A stretch of DNA of 35,061 nucleotides, from the NCBI GenBank assembly GCA_937915485.1, contig CALGII010000339.1:1-35061 (forward strand), in the 5' to 3' direction. This document shows, one piece after another, positions 1 through 8,840 of this stretch (positions are counted from its first letter, which is position 1; every line of letters begins with the position of its first letter). The notes under the pieces were generated by a model, which searched no databases, was not told the origin of the DNA, and saw nothing but the letters and a program-made list of their open reading frames with translations. The stretch comes from an uncultured Ignavibacteriota bacterium (GTDB lineage: Bacteria; Bacteroidota; Ignavibacteria; Tepidaquicellales; Tepidaquicellaceae). A program made the translations under genes and the position numbers.

Positions 1-10
1 CTTCCGATCT
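1..10 (+). other. Possible residual Illumina adapter at the window start
   Basis: The first ten bases, CTTCCGATCT, equal the last ten bases of the standard Illumina TruSeq adapter stem. The match sits exactly at the window end, where untrimmed adapter would be expected. Against this, the reading frame of the downstream membrane protein stays open through these bases, so they could be natural sequence. Confidence 0.45.
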
Positions 11-1233
11 TTTTTTCGGCGAAAGTCGCGTCAGCCTTTGCTTACCTGTCCGTCTTCCCGCTTATTGTGTCACTCCCTCCGTCCGTTTATGTGTATTTTT
101 ATGATAAAAATCCGTTAGACTGCGCGGAGGTTTTTATTTCATCTGTCCTTTTCGCGTATTTCATTACGGCGCTCGTGCTTCTATCGAATAGCATCGTAGT
201 CTATATCGGCAAAGGAAAGAATAAAATTCTCATTTATATCTTTCAGATTCTCTTCGTGTTATTTGTCTTTTCTATGAACAGCATTACAGGACGGATGTCG
301 GCGGGAAATTCAATCGCTCACTATAGTTTCTTAAAATACTTCCCGCATTATTATCTGACACCGGGTGAAGGAAGCCTGCTTTACCTGACCGGTTTCTTCC
401 TCCTGACCGCCGTGGTCTTCGCGGTGACTTACTTTTACCTCAGGAATAAATACTCCGCGCTATCGGAGATTATTGGCAGCGTCGATGTCCGGAAGAAATC
501 CGTATTCTCGAAACTCGGTTTGTATTTTGACTTCGGAGCATTTGAAAATTTTATTCTGCGGAACAGTTCGGAAAAGGCATCGTACGGACTGATAAAGAAC
601 CTCTTTGCGAACAACACATCGATGAAACTCAGATTCTTTCCTGTTCTGCTTATTCCGGTAATATCCTCTTTGATAGGCGTTGTCTCGGGAATACCGTCGA
701 TGCTTATAATGAATGACAGCGATGTACTGTCGGAAAACGGTCTTCTCGTTCTAAGTCCCGCGGTGACGATAACAACCATAATGTGTATACGGCTGCTGTA
801 TGCCAACACTAAAATGGCGCTTGATTCTGACGGCAACGTTAACTGGATTTATGATTCAATTCCCGTCGAAAGAAGAAAATTCCTTAACGGAATCGTTAAA
901 TTCATTTATGTGTATTTTGTTTTTCCCGTGCTGGTAATTGTATCCCTGCTGCTGATTATCCGATTGCCCGCGGAAGACGTGCTCTTAAACGTTTTCTATC
1001 TTGCGGTCTTCGGAATCTTCGTGAACAGCCTTATGAACAGGTTCGATAAGACGTATCCGTTCTCAGTAGAAATCACTAAATACAATAATTCATCAAAATA
1101 TCTCGAAATACTCATTGTTATATTTTTCGGTATCGTATTTTTTGTTAGTCAGATTTTTATTTTTAAAAACATTATATTTGTCTTGTTGACTGCGGCAGTA
1201 TTGGCCGTAATTTCATATTTTTTAAATAAATAA
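1..1233 (+). CDS. Multi-pass membrane protein, N-terminus missing (possible ABC-2-type permease)
   Basis: The frame is open from base 1, so the GTG at 67 is probably not the real start and the protein is truncated by the window edge. The visible part is about 410 residues and very hydrophobic. Membrane segments lie near residues 24-45, 50-70, 100-122, 192-215, 280-300, 305-322, 345-366 and 368-386, counted from the GTG at 67. A soluble loop of about 60 residues lies between the third and fourth segments. No signature motif identifies the family. The alternation of paired membrane helices with one cytoplasmic loop would suit the permease of an ABC-2-type exporter, but no ATPase gene is visible. 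It is followed 63 nt downstream by ubiX on the same strand. Confidence is high that it is a membrane protein and low on function. Confidence 0.7.
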   Translation, partial: LPIFFSAKVASAFAYLSVFPLIVSLPPSVYVYFYDKNPLDCAEVFISSVLFAYFITALVLLSNSIVVYIGKGKNKILIYIFQILFVLFVFSMNSITGRMSAGNSIAHYSFLKYFPHYYLTPGEGSLLYLTGFFLLTAVVFAVTYFYLRNKYSALSEIIGSVDVRKKSVFSKLGLYFDFGAFENFILRNSSEKASYGLIKNLFANNTSMKLRFFPVLLIPVISSLIGVVSGIPSMLIMNDSDVLSENGLLVLSPAVTITTIMCIRLLYANTKMALDSDGNVNWIYDSIPVERRKFLNGIVKFIYVYFVFPVLVIVSLLLIIRLPAEDVLLNVFYLAVFGIFVNSLMNRFDKTYPFSVEITKYNNSSKYLEILIVIFFGIVFFVSQIFIFKNIIFVLLTAAVLAVISYFLNK

Positions 1234-1296
1234 TTCATCAGGCGCGGAGGAGATAGGAATACACGTTCGATTTCGCGCGAATAAGAAAATTCTTGT

Positions 1297-1947
1297 ATGG
1301 ATTCATTAGATAACACGAACATTACGGCTCCTCAAACGGAGACTAAATCCCTTGTCAGAACTTATAAGGGCGACGGTAAAAACGTCATTCTCGGAATCAC
1401 GGGCACCAGCGGAGCGGTTTACGGTCTCAGAATATTGCGCGCCCTCATAATGAGCAACTACAACATTAATCTCATTATAACCGAATACGCGCACTATAAC
1501 ATCTCGCGGGAGTGCGGAATGGACCTCAATCAGGGAAATGTCCAGAGTTTTTTCCCTGAATTGATTATAAACAAATGCTCCGTCTCTTTCCACAGCAATC
1601 TCGACCTTAAGTCCGATATCTTTTCATCGTCATACAACGCGCACGGAGTTATTGTCGCTCCCTGTTCGATGGATTATGTTTCTCAAATCGCTCACTCGGA
1701 AGCACAGAACCTAATAGTTAAATGCGCCGATCACGCCCTGTCATATTCGAAACCGCTCATCATCGTTCCCCGTGAAACACCGCTTAACAGGATTCATCTC
1801 GATAATATGATTAGGATTATCGACGCGGGCGGCAAAATCGTGCCCGCTATGCCGGGTTTCGAAAATAATCCCAGGGATTTTAACGACCTCGCTGACTTTA
1901 TCGCAGGGAAAGTGCTCGATGTGCTTAACTCCGGAGCCGCAGGGTAA
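1297..1947 (+). CDS. ubiX: Flavin prenyltransferase UbiX
   Basis: UbiX joins a dimethylallyl group to reduced FMN to make the prenylated flavin used by UbiD-type decarboxylases. The 216-residue protein shows the family hallmarks: GITGTSGA at 33-40 (FMN phosphate loop), CSM at 123-125 after a run of hydrophobic residues, and PRETP at 158-162 followed by H and NM, as is usual. The C-terminal segment with PAMPGF and a final DFIAGKVLDVL helix also fits. Compared with typical UbiX of about 190 residues, it has about 25 extra polar N-terminal residues, so a later non-ATG start is possible. There is no clear ribosome binding site before the ATG. No ubiD or other quinone gene lies in the window. The call is secure; the start is less so. 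Confidence 0.92.
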   Translation: MDSLDNTNITAPQTETKSLVRTYKGDGKNVILGITGTSGAVYGLRILRALIMSNYNINLIITEYAHYNISRECGMDLNQGNVQSFFPELIINKCSVSFHSNLDLKSDIFSSSYNAHGVIVAPCSMDYVSQIAHSEAQNLIVKCADHALSYSKPLIIVPRETPLNRIHLDNMIRIIDAGGKIVPAMPGFENNPRDFNDLADFIAGKVLDVLNSGAAG

Positions 1948-2028
1948 AATTGCTCTATGATTTTGGTTTTCCTTATTGACTGATTCTTTTTATCTTACTT
2001 TGATATATTTACGGTGTGACTAATAGAC

Positions 2029-2559
2029 TTGAGACTCTTAATATCAATATTGCTCAATATCGTTATTCTCTTTAATTCCGCTGGTTATCTCATTCTATAT
2101 TACCAGTTGAAGAGTCATTTCAAAACCGATGCAAAAAAACAGATTGAAAGTTTTATACCTCTCGATAAACTGACACACATCACTGTACCTGCCGGTGTTT
2201 TTGAAAATGGAAACGATGACTTCTATTTTGTTGAACCCCACGAGTTCATTTATTTCGGGAATATGTACGATATCTGCGAGTACTCGTATTCCGGCGATAA
2301 AGTCTCCATATTCGCGCTCCGTGACGATAAAGAAAATATGCTCGAAGAACTCTTTGCCCAGTTCTTTTCAAGAACCCTGAATGACGAACATTCGGGCGTC
2401 TCATCTTTGCTTAATTTGATTGTTAAAGACGCGGGCCTGCCTTCCGAATTCATAGTGGAAACGGTTTGCAACACGTTCCTGTGCTGCGATAAAATAAATT
2501 ATACTCTGTTAAAAAACTTCTTCGACGTACCGACGCCTCCTCCTAAATATTCCGTATAG
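2029..2559 (+). CDS. Small membrane-anchored protein of unknown function
   Basis: A 176-residue protein read from a TTG start; in-frame stop TGA at 2017 rules out an earlier start. Residues 2-24 form one hydrophobic helix, probably a membrane anchor or uncleaved signal, and the rest is soluble and acidic. The tail is proline-rich (PTPPP near the end). No family is recognised. It ends 35 nt before the TonB-dependent receptor on the same strand, so the two are probably transcribed together and the product may act at the envelope alongside the receptor. That role is inferred only from position. Confidence 0.6.
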   Translation: MRLLISILLNIVILFNSAGYLILYYQLKSHFKTDAKKQIESFIPLDKLTHITVPAGVFENGNDDFYFVEPHEFIYFGNMYDICEYSYSGDKVSIFALRDDKENMLEELFAQFFSRTLNDEHSGVSSLLNLIVKDAGLPSEFIVETVCNTFLCCDKINYTLLKNFFDVPTPPPKYSV

Positions 2560-2594
2560 TTAAGTTACGTTTTTCTAAACCTAAATTAAACTAT

Positions 2595-4712
2595 ATGAGA
2601 AAATTACTATTAATCTTTTCGTTTGTTTTCGTTTTTGGTTTCGCTCTCGACTTGTATTCGCAAATCGATACTAACTTCTATGAAACGGAAGAAGTAGTTA
2701 TAACGGGAACCAGAACGGAGAAAAAAATTATTGATATACCCTATTCTGTCAACAGAATAGACCAGACTCAATGGCAGTCAACAAGAAAACAGGCTGTGAA
2801 CGAAGTACTTAACTTTGTTCCCGGCGTTTTCTTCCAGTCCAGATACGGCAACCACGACGTCAGGATTTCTATCCGCGGTTTCGGCAGCCGCTCCAATACT
2901 GGCATCAGGGGCGTGAGAATCCTGCTCGACGGTATTCCCGAATCGGAACCAGACGGACAGACAAGGATTGAAGCGATTGACTTTACTTCTATCGGAAAAA
3001 TCGAGGTCGTTAAGGGAAACTCCTCCTCCCTATACACCAACGCGCCGGGCGGCGTCATTAACTTCCTCTCCGATGTCGATTTCACCAAGAACTTCGCTGT
3101 AATCGATAATGATTTCGGCGAATTCGGCCTGATGAAAAACGGATTTAAAGTCGGTCTTAATTCCGGAAATACGAGATTTATGCTTACTTCGAGTTACGAA
3201 AATTACAAAGGATTCAGAGACCATAGCAACGAATACCAGACAAGAATTAACTCTACGTTGATTTCCGAAGTCAGCCCTAAAACAACGCTGAAAATCTTCG
3301 GCTACTATGTTAATGGTCTGATTAAACTTCCCGGCTCTCAGACTCTTGCCGAGTATAACGCCAATCCTTACGGAACTGACGCTACTACGCTCGCGAGAGA
3401 CCTGAAGCGCATTACCAAGAAAGGAAGAATCGGTGTTACTTACAATACACGCTTCGGTAAAGACGACGCCCACACGATTGAACTCACAGGCTACGGCACG
3501 ATTAAGGACCTTGAAAGAACCGACAGCCGTTACAGAATATTCAGCAGAAGCGGTCTCGGCGGTTCGTTCAAATATATAAATCATGCCGTTATTGCCGACA
3601 GAAACAACGAATTCACGTTCGGCGGCGACCTGTTCTTCCAGGGCGGACCTATGAACTATTTTGACAACGTCAACGGTCAGAAGGGTGATATCTCGAAAGC
3701 GATTCTCAACGAAAAACTCTCGAACGTCGGCTTCTATCTGCTCGATCAGTACAATCTGATTCCCGGAAAAATGGATTTCATGGTCTCTGCAAGGTATGAC
3801 AGGGTCAATTACATTTCCGAAGACTGGCAGAATACCAGTTCGGATACTACCAGAACTTTCGACAGACTCACACCGAAAGTCGCCTTTAATTTCAAACTGA
3901 CTCCGAAAATTGCATTGTACACTTCATTCGGCCTCGGTTTCGATACTCCGGCAAATAACGAACTCGACAACTTCCCGTCATCATCGAACGGAGGAAGAAC
4001 CACAATAAACCCCGACCTTCAGGCGCAGTTGTCAACCAACTTTGAATTCGGTATCAAAGGCAGCACGCAGGGTATCGATAAGAAGTATTTCACGAATACT
4101 TTCGCGGAAGTTACATTCTTCCATAGTCTCATCGAAAAGGAAATCGTTCCATTCGTTTATGATAACGCTTACTTCTACAGGAATGCGGGTAAAACAAGAA
4201 GAATGGGCGTCGAAGCGGGTTTCAATACCGATATCGTAAAGGGTCTTTCTCTGAAAGCAGCATATACGTATTCAAATTTTGAATATATAGAATATCAGGC
4301 TCTTATAATTAATCCGTCCCCATTCCAGCAAACCATCGAGGATTACAGCAACAATAAAGTCCCGTCGGTTCCCGAACAACTCCTCAGCACTGAACTCGGC
4401 TATACACTGAACTTTGCTAAGTATTACACCGCCTTCATTAAGGGTAATGCGAAGTTCGTAGGCTCGATGTTCGTCAATGATAAGAACGTTGACACTTTGA
4501 AAACCGAAGATTATCTTTTACTCGGAGGTCAGATTGGTTTCGCCGTAAATTATCAGGGATTGAACTTAACCGCTTACGCCGGCGTCGATAATATCGGCGA
4601 CAAGAAATATGTATCGTATATCAATATTAACGATATGGGCGGAAGATTCTATGAAGCGGGTCCGAAAAGAAACTTTTTCGGCGGTATTAAAATAGGTTAC
4701 ATATTCAAATAA
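2595..4712 (+). CDS. TonB-dependent outer membrane receptor
   Basis: A 705-residue outer membrane receptor. Residues 1-22 are a signal peptide ending near YSQ. Residues 30-155 form the plug: it opens with EEVVITGTRTEK, contains SIRGFGSRS and the VRILLDGIPES segment, and ends with IEVVKGNSSSLY and GGVINF, all standard TonB plug landmarks. The rest alternates short polar turns with amphipathic strands, as in a 22-strand barrel, and ends in the typical aromatic-terminal strand with final K after F. The arrangement fits FecA-like iron-complex or related receptors, but the ligand cannot be read from sequence. There is no carboxypeptidase-like or SusC-type N-terminal extension. It follows the small membrane protein and precedes a hairpin and the BNR gene. 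Confidence 0.9.
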   Translation: MRKLLLIFSFVFVFGFALDLYSQIDTNFYETEEVVITGTRTEKKIIDIPYSVNRIDQTQWQSTRKQAVNEVLNFVPGVFFQSRYGNHDVRISIRGFGSRSNTGIRGVRILLDGIPESEPDGQTRIEAIDFTSIGKIEVVKGNSSSLYTNAPGGVINFLSDVDFTKNFAVIDNDFGEFGLMKNGFKVGLNSGNTRFMLTSSYENYKGFRDHSNEYQTRINSTLISEVSPKTTLKIFGYYVNGLIKLPGSQTLAEYNANPYGTDATTLARDLKRITKKGRIGVTYNTRFGKDDAHTIELTGYGTIKDLERTDSRYRIFSRSGLGGSFKYINHAVIADRNNEFTFGGDLFFQGGPMNYFDNVNGQKGDISKAILNEKLSNVGFYLLDQYNLIPGKMDFMVSARYDRVNYISEDWQNTSSDTTRTFDRLTPKVAFNFKLTPKIALYTSFGLGFDTPANNELDNFPSSSNGGRTTINPDLQAQLSTNFEFGIKGSTQGIDKKYFTNTFAEVTFFHSLIEKEIVPFVYDNAYFYRNAGKTRRMGVEAGFNTDIVKGLSLKAAYTYSNFEYIEYQALIINPSPFQQTIEDYSNNKVPSVPEQLLSTELGYTLNFAKYYTAFIKGNAKFVGSMFVNDKNVDTLKTEDYLLLGGQIGFAVNYQGLNLTAYAGVDNIGDKKYVSYININDMGGRFYEAGPKRNFFGGIKIGYIFK

Positions 4713-4720
4713 TGCTTTAT

Positions 4721-4751
4721 CGTGCGGGGGATTTATCTAATCCCCCGCGCG
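4721..4751 (+). terminator. GC-rich hairpin between TonB receptor and BNR gene
   Basis: The arms 4721-4733 and 4739-4751 pair over 13 bp with one G-U wobble and a 5-nt loop. It lies 9 nt after the receptor stop. There is no T-run after it, so it may be a partial terminator or an mRNA-stabilising structure rather than a full stop. Confidence 0.55.
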
Positions 4752-4772
4752 TAATTAATATAACACTACTGT

Positions 4773-6395
4773 ATGAAAAAATTAATTTTTGCTTTTCTGT
4801 TTCTTCTGGTTCTTTCAATGCAGGGGTATCCGCAGTTTCCTATTTACAGGGTTTTTCCGTCTTCTATAAACCAGATTGAACCGCTGGTTGTAAAGCATCC
4901 TGCTAATCCGCAGATGCTTTTCGCAGGTTCTTATACGTTGAATTTCTCGACACTGATTAGAAACGAAGGCTGCTATCTCACTACTAACGGTGGCGTTAAC
5001 TGGTTCGGATACGATATTATAAACGACGGCTTCCCCACTTTTCATAACGGCGACCCGGGTCCGATAATTTGCCCGGACGGCACGCTGGTTATGGCGCATT
5101 TCCAGACTTTCAGCGCGCAATCGAACAGAACATACTCCAACGTTTCAACAAATATGGGTGCGAACTGGACTTCGCCGATTCAATGCTTCGCGACTACAAA
5201 TGAACAACTCAAGAGTTCAATCACTATCGATGACATCCAGAGCAGTTCATTTTACGGAAGAATTTACAACGTGACAGCGATGGTGACTAATCCGTTTGTT
5301 ATTATATTCAGCAAATCGACCGATAAAGGCGCGAGTTGGGACGCTTCTCTGAATCAACTTAATTCATCTTTGCCGGGAAGAAACTCTAACGGTCCCTGCG
5401 TGACCGTAGGCGAAAACGGTCAGGTATACGTCGCCTGGGCGTCATCAAAAAATTCAAGCCCGTTCAATGAACTCGGTATTGGTTTTGCTAAATCTCTGAA
5501 CGGCGGGCAGAGTTGGACTATGAGCGAATCGGTTTACGACTGCAACGGAATTTTCACGTCGCAGTTGACCCCCTGGGGAATCCGCGTTAACAGTTATCCC
5601 GTGATGGACGTCGACCGTTCGGGCGGAACCAGAAACGGATGGATTTATATCGTGACGGCGGAAAAAAACCTGTCACCCGCGGGCTCCGACCCTGACGTCA
5701 TACTTCATAAATCGTCCGACGGCGGAAACACCTGGTCCGCAGGCATAAGGGTCAATCAGGACCCTCTCAATAACGGAAAGATTCAATACTTCCCGTCCGT
5801 GGATGTTGACGATAACGGCGGTATCAACATTGTCTATTATGATACACGGAATACGCCTACAGGCGACTCCGTGCAGGTCTATATTTCACGCTCTCAGGAC
5901 GGCGGAAACACCTGGCGCGACCATCTCGTTACGTCGCCAAGGTTTTATCCGCAGCCGGTTTCACTCGGCGGCGCGGGAAATCAGGGTGATAACATCGCCA
6001 TTATTTCCTCTAACGGAAAAGTCTATCCGATGTGGATGGCTAAATATCCGGGAGACCCGGTATATCAAATCTGGTCTTCAAACATCGACCTCAATACAAT
6101 CGGCATCGAAAACTACGAAAGCAGCGTGCCCGCGGGATTCGACATTATGCAGAACTATCCCAATCCCTTCAATCCTTCTACGACAATAAAATATAAAGTG
6201 AACCGCTCGGGCGTCGTAACACTTAAGGTCTATGATATTATGGGAAAGGAAATCACCACTCTCGTGAACGGCGTGAAGAATACAGGCGAGCATTCCGTAA
6301 CATTCGACGGCTCGAACCTCTCTTCGGGTATTTATTTCTGCGGTATGAAATCCGAAAACTCGGTCCGCACAGTTAAAATGATTCTTATAAAATAA
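4773..6395 (+). CDS. Secreted Asp-box (BNR/sialidase-like) repeat protein with T9SS sorting domain
   Basis: A 540-residue exported protein. Residues 1-21 form a signal peptide. The body is a probable beta-propeller with several Asp-box motifs; the clearest are SDGGNTW at 315-321 and SQDGGNTW at 374-381, with weaker ones such as STDKGASW, SLNGGQSW and TTNGGVNW earlier. Asp-boxes occur in sialidases and many other propellers. The catalytic arginine triad of true sialidases cannot be confirmed here, so enzyme activity is not claimed. From about residue 460 comes NYPNPFNPSTTIKY and a C-terminal beta domain ending VKMILIK, which is the type A sorting domain of the type IX secretion system. The product should therefore be released or surface-attached through T9SS. 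A bidirectional terminator follows. Confidence 0.85.
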   Translation: MKKLIFAFLFLLVLSMQGYPQFPIYRVFPSSINQIEPLVVKHPANPQMLFAGSYTLNFSTLIRNEGCYLTTNGGVNWFGYDIINDGFPTFHNGDPGPIICPDGTLVMAHFQTFSAQSNRTYSNVSTNMGANWTSPIQCFATTNEQLKSSITIDDIQSSSFYGRIYNVTAMVTNPFVIIFSKSTDKGASWDASLNQLNSSLPGRNSNGPCVTVGENGQVYVAWASSKNSSPFNELGIGFAKSLNGGQSWTMSESVYDCNGIFTSQLTPWGIRVNSYPVMDVDRSGGTRNGWIYIVTAEKNLSPAGSDPDVILHKSSDGGNTWSAGIRVNQDPLNNGKIQYFPSVDVDDNGGINIVYYDTRNTPTGDSVQVYISRSQDGGNTWRDHLVTSPRFYPQPVSLGGAGNQGDNIAIISSNGKVYPMWMAKYPGDPVYQIWSSNIDLNTIGIENYESSVPAGFDIMQNYPNPFNPSTTIKYKVNRSGVVTLKVYDIMGKEITTLVNGVKNTGEHSVTFDGSNLSSGIYFCGMKSENSVRTVKMILIK

Positions 6396-6403
6396 ATAAA
6401 ATA

Positions 6404-6431
6404 AAAGAGGGGGATGCTTATCCCCCTCTTT
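6404..6431. terminator. Bidirectional terminator between convergent genes
   Basis: A perfect 12-bp stem (6404-6415 with 6420-6431) and 4-nt loop, with A-rich sequence on the left and T-rich on the right. It can serve both the BNR gene (+) and the cyclophilin gene (-). Confidence 0.85.
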
Positions 6432-6452
6432 AAATTTCTTCCTTCTTAAAAT

Positions 6453-7118
6453 TTATTCCGCTACCATTGTTACCTTAATCATCTTCACGTCTTCCACTGG
6501 CCTGTCCATGGAACCGGTCTTTACTTTTCCGATTTTCTCGACAATGCTCATTCCTTCGACTATCTCTCCGAATATGGCGTGCTTTCCATCAAGATGCGGT
6601 GTCGGCGCGAGAGTTATGAAGAACTGCGACGTTCCAGTGTTGGGTCCCGCGTTCGCCATTGAAAGTATTCCCTTCTTGCTGTGCTTCAGTCCGGGTCCGA
6701 ATTCGTCCTTGATTGTCGTCCCGGAACCGCCTCTGCCCGTTCCCGTCGGGTCGCCGCCCTGTATCATGAACCCGTCGATTATTCTGTGGAATATTATTCC
6801 GTTGTAGAAACCTTTCTCTACAAGACCTCTGAAATTTTCTGTCGTTATGGGCGCTTCCTTGCTGAAAAGTTTCGCCTTGAATGTGCCCATCGATGTTTCG
6901 AACTTTACGTAATCCAATTTTTTATCGTCCTTTTTAGTTTCCGAATCTTTTGTCTCTGTCTTTAGACTGTCTTTCTTTACTTCGTTCTGCGTCTGCGTTG
7001 TCTGCGTTTTCACAGAATCCGTTTTCTTTACTTCATTCTTCACGTCTTCCTTTCCGCAGCCGAACGCGAACACGGATACGAAAACAAGACCGATGAATAC
7101 CGCAAGAATCTGTTTCAT
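6453..7118 (-). CDS. Cyclophilin-type peptidyl-prolyl isomerase, lipoprotein
   Basis: A 221-residue protein that catalyses cis-trans isomerisation of X-Pro bonds. Residues 1-20 form a lipoprotein signal with lipobox FAFGC, so Cys21 should be lipidated and the enzyme tethered to a membrane facing the periplasm. Residues 22-68 are a charged linker rich in K, E, D and T. The cyclophilin domain runs from about 70 to the end: FHRIIDGFMIQGGDP with the catalytic arginine, GTSQFFITL, and HLDGKHAIFG. It starts 24 nt after pheS on the same strand, so the two are likely cotranscribed, at the place where pheT is found in many genomes. Confidence 0.93.
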   Translation of the reverse strand: MKQILAVFIGLVFVSVFAFGCGKEDVKNEVKKTDSVKTQTTQTQNEVKKDSLKTETKDSETKKDDKKLDYVKFETSMGTFKAKLFSKEAPITTENFRGLVEKGFYNGIIFHRIIDGFMIQGGDPTGTGRGGSGTTIKDEFGPGLKHSKKGILSMANAGPNTGTSQFFITLAPTPHLDGKHAIFGEIVEGMSIVEKIGKVKTGSMDRPVEDVKMIKVTMVAE

Positions 7119-7142
7119 TAATTTTGCTCCTTAATTTATTGA

Positions 7143-8162
7143 TTAAAATTGTTTGAGAAATCTGATGTCGTTTTCGTAGAACATTCTTATGTCGGGCACG
7201 CCGTGCCTTATCATTAATGTTCTCTCTATTCCCATTCCGAACGCGTATCCCGTGTAAACTTCAGGGTCGTAACCGACGTTAACGAACACGTTCGGGTCAA
7301 CCATTCCGCATCCCAGTATTTCAAGCCAGCCCGTGTACTTGCATATCCTGCATCCCTTTCCCTTGCAAAGATAGCATTCGACGTCCATCTCGCCCGACGG
7401 CTCCGTGAACGGGAAAAAACTCGGGCGAAGCCTCGTCTTTAAATCTTTTCCGAAAAATTCCTTCGCGAAATAATCAAGAGTGCCCTTTAACTCTCTGAAT
7501 GTAACCCCTTTATCCACATATAATCCCTCGACCTGATGGAACATCGCAAGTGAACGGGCGCTTATCGCCTCGTTCCTGTAACATTTCCCGGGGCTTATTA
7601 TACGCACCGGCGGCGGCTGGTTCTGCATTACGTGAATCTGCGCGGGTGAAGTCTGAGTCCTTAATAAATAACTCTTTCCCTTTCCTTCGCTGTCAAGATA
7701 AAACGTGTCCTGCATGTCGCGCGACGGATGATAGTCGGGAGTGTTCAAGGCGTCGAAGTTGTAATACTCGTCCTCAATCTCGAATCCGCCCGCGACCTTG
7801 AAACCGATTCTTTCGAAAATCCTCGTGATGTCCTCGAGCGCCTGTGTGATTAAATGCTTCGTCCCTGTGTTGTACATCCTGCCGGGAAGCGTGTAATCTT
7901 CAATTGAACTTCCTTTCGAACTTTCCTTCTCGAGTTTTTCTTTTATCGTATCAAATTTGCTCTGCGCGAGATTCTTCAGTTCGTTAAGCGCCTTGCCGAC
8001 GGCGCCCTTCTGCGTCCTGTCAACATTTTTGAAATCCTCAAACAAATCATTAATGAGCCCCTTGCGGCTTAAAAATTTCAACCTGAACTGTTCAAGGGTT
8101 TCCGTGTCCGGTATCTGATAAGCGTTTACATCCGCCTTTATATTTTCGATTTTATCAACCAT
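7143..8162 (-). CDS. pheS: Phenylalanine--tRNA ligase alpha subunit
   Basis: PheS charges tRNA-Phe as part of an alpha2beta2 enzyme. I place the start at the ATG at 8162, giving 339 residues, the usual PheS length. An upstream ATG at 8231 would add 23 residues without family similarity. The N-terminal coiled coil carries the FRLKFLSRKGLI segment. The class II core shows DALNTPDYHPSRDMQDTFY (motif 1 region), LLRTQTSPAQIHVM and GKCYRNEAISARS (motif 2 region). Near the C-terminus are the GKGCRICKYTGWLEI cysteine segment and GMGIERTLMIRHG (motif 3). The beta subunit gene pheT does not follow; a cyclophilin gene does. It is separated from the thrS-infC-rpmI-rplT cluster by a terminator and about 600 bp of repeats. 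Confidence 0.95.
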   Translation of the reverse strand: MVDKIENIKADVNAYQIPDTETLEQFRLKFLSRKGLINDLFEDFKNVDRTQKGAVGKALNELKNLAQSKFDTIKEKLEKESSKGSSIEDYTLPGRMYNTGTKHLITQALEDITRIFERIGFKVAGGFEIEDEYYNFDALNTPDYHPSRDMQDTFYLDSEGKGKSYLLRTQTSPAQIHVMQNQPPPVRIISPGKCYRNEAISARSLAMFHQVEGLYVDKGVTFRELKGTLDYFAKEFFGKDLKTRLRPSFFPFTEPSGEMDVECYLCKGKGCRICKYTGWLEILGCGMVDPNVFVNVGYDPEVYTGYAFGMGIERTLMIRHGVPDIRMFYENDIRFLKQF

Positions 8163-8253
8163 AATTTGGAATATCGGTGAATTTACTTTATTTTTTCCAA
8201 TTTTTATATGTAAATCCTTTTGTAACGCCATAAGAGAAGTGACAAGGAGAAAG

Positions 8254-8286
8254 AATTAGTAATTAATAATTAGTAATTAGTAATTG
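8254..8286 (-). repeat. Heptad-type AT repeat, copy R1
   Basis: Four to five tandem units of the TAATTAG/TAATTAC heptad with one shifted unit. The same block recurs at 16435, 16991, 24130 and 28288. It lies about 90 nt upstream of the pheS start. Stop codons occur in every frame. Confidence 0.8.
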
Positions 8287-8360
8287 AAAAGATACTTACG
8301 GAAAAACATGGAACATAAATATCAACTACACATTATTGAAGATATAAATTGCCAATTTTC

Positions 8361-8695
8361 TAATCCCACATTTAAATGCGGATAAGAGATTCTGGTTTAC
8401 TAACCCCACTCTTTAGAGTGGGGATAAAAGAATGAAAAAGAATGGACTTTAGTCCACGGATTAATTTTAATTTTAAGGCTAAAGCCCGTTTGGTGGGAAC
8501 TGACTTACCCCACCTTAAAAGGTGGGGTTACAAAAAGAAATTAAAGAAATCGTTTTCCAGAAGTCTCTACTTACTAATTGCAAGATGGGAACTTGAATGT
8601 ATCACAGTATATAGCAATACCTTCCTGCTCTTCGACTTAGCCCACGGCTTCAGCCGTGGTACGTAAAACAAAAACCAACAACCGTTTTAACGGTT
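8361..8695. repeat. Cluster of seven REP-like palindromes
   Basis: This stretch has no gene but holds a row of short palindromes: an imperfect one at 8361-8384; CCCCACTC/GAGTGGGG at 8404-8423; TGGACT/AGTCCA at 8443-8456; GGCTAAAGCC at 8477-8486; a perfect 10-bp stem at 8507-8528; CCACGGCT/AGCCGTGG at 8642-8659; and AACCGTT/AACGGTT at 8680-8695. The stems differ in sequence, but all have small loops of TT, AA, TC or TTTA. They resemble repetitive extragenic palindromes (REP). No REP-associated transposase is in the window. The rest of the 8287-8765 gap shows nothing else. Confidence 0.75.
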
Positions 8696-8765
8696 TAATA
8701 TTTTCTGCAACGGCGTTTGAAAAAAAATTTCCAAAAACATCCCCGCTCACCAAAAAAAGCAAATA

Positions 8766-8792
8766 AAAAAAGCGGGTTACCCTAACCCGCTT
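8766..8792 (-). terminator. Rho-independent terminator of the thrS-infC-rpmI-rplT cluster
   Basis: A perfect 10-bp stem (8770-8779 with 8783-8792) with a 3-nt loop. Read on the minus strand it is followed by seven T residues. It lies 48 nt after the rplT stop, so transcription from thrS is expected to end before pheS. Confidence 0.88.
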
Positions 8793-8840
8793 CGTGATTG
8801 TCGTGAGTTTCCTCCTCACATCAAAATCATCGTCCGCGAT

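Noticed and set aside
3030..3584. Long minus-strand open frame inside the TonB receptor gene
   Set aside because: It is a shadow of the receptor frame with no start context or family pattern; the same holds for the long antisense frames within mutS, thrS and the nucleotidyltransferase fusion.
8442..8666. A 74-codon open frame on the + strand
   Set aside because: It lies entirely in the REP-like palindrome cluster, has mixed composition and no family pattern.
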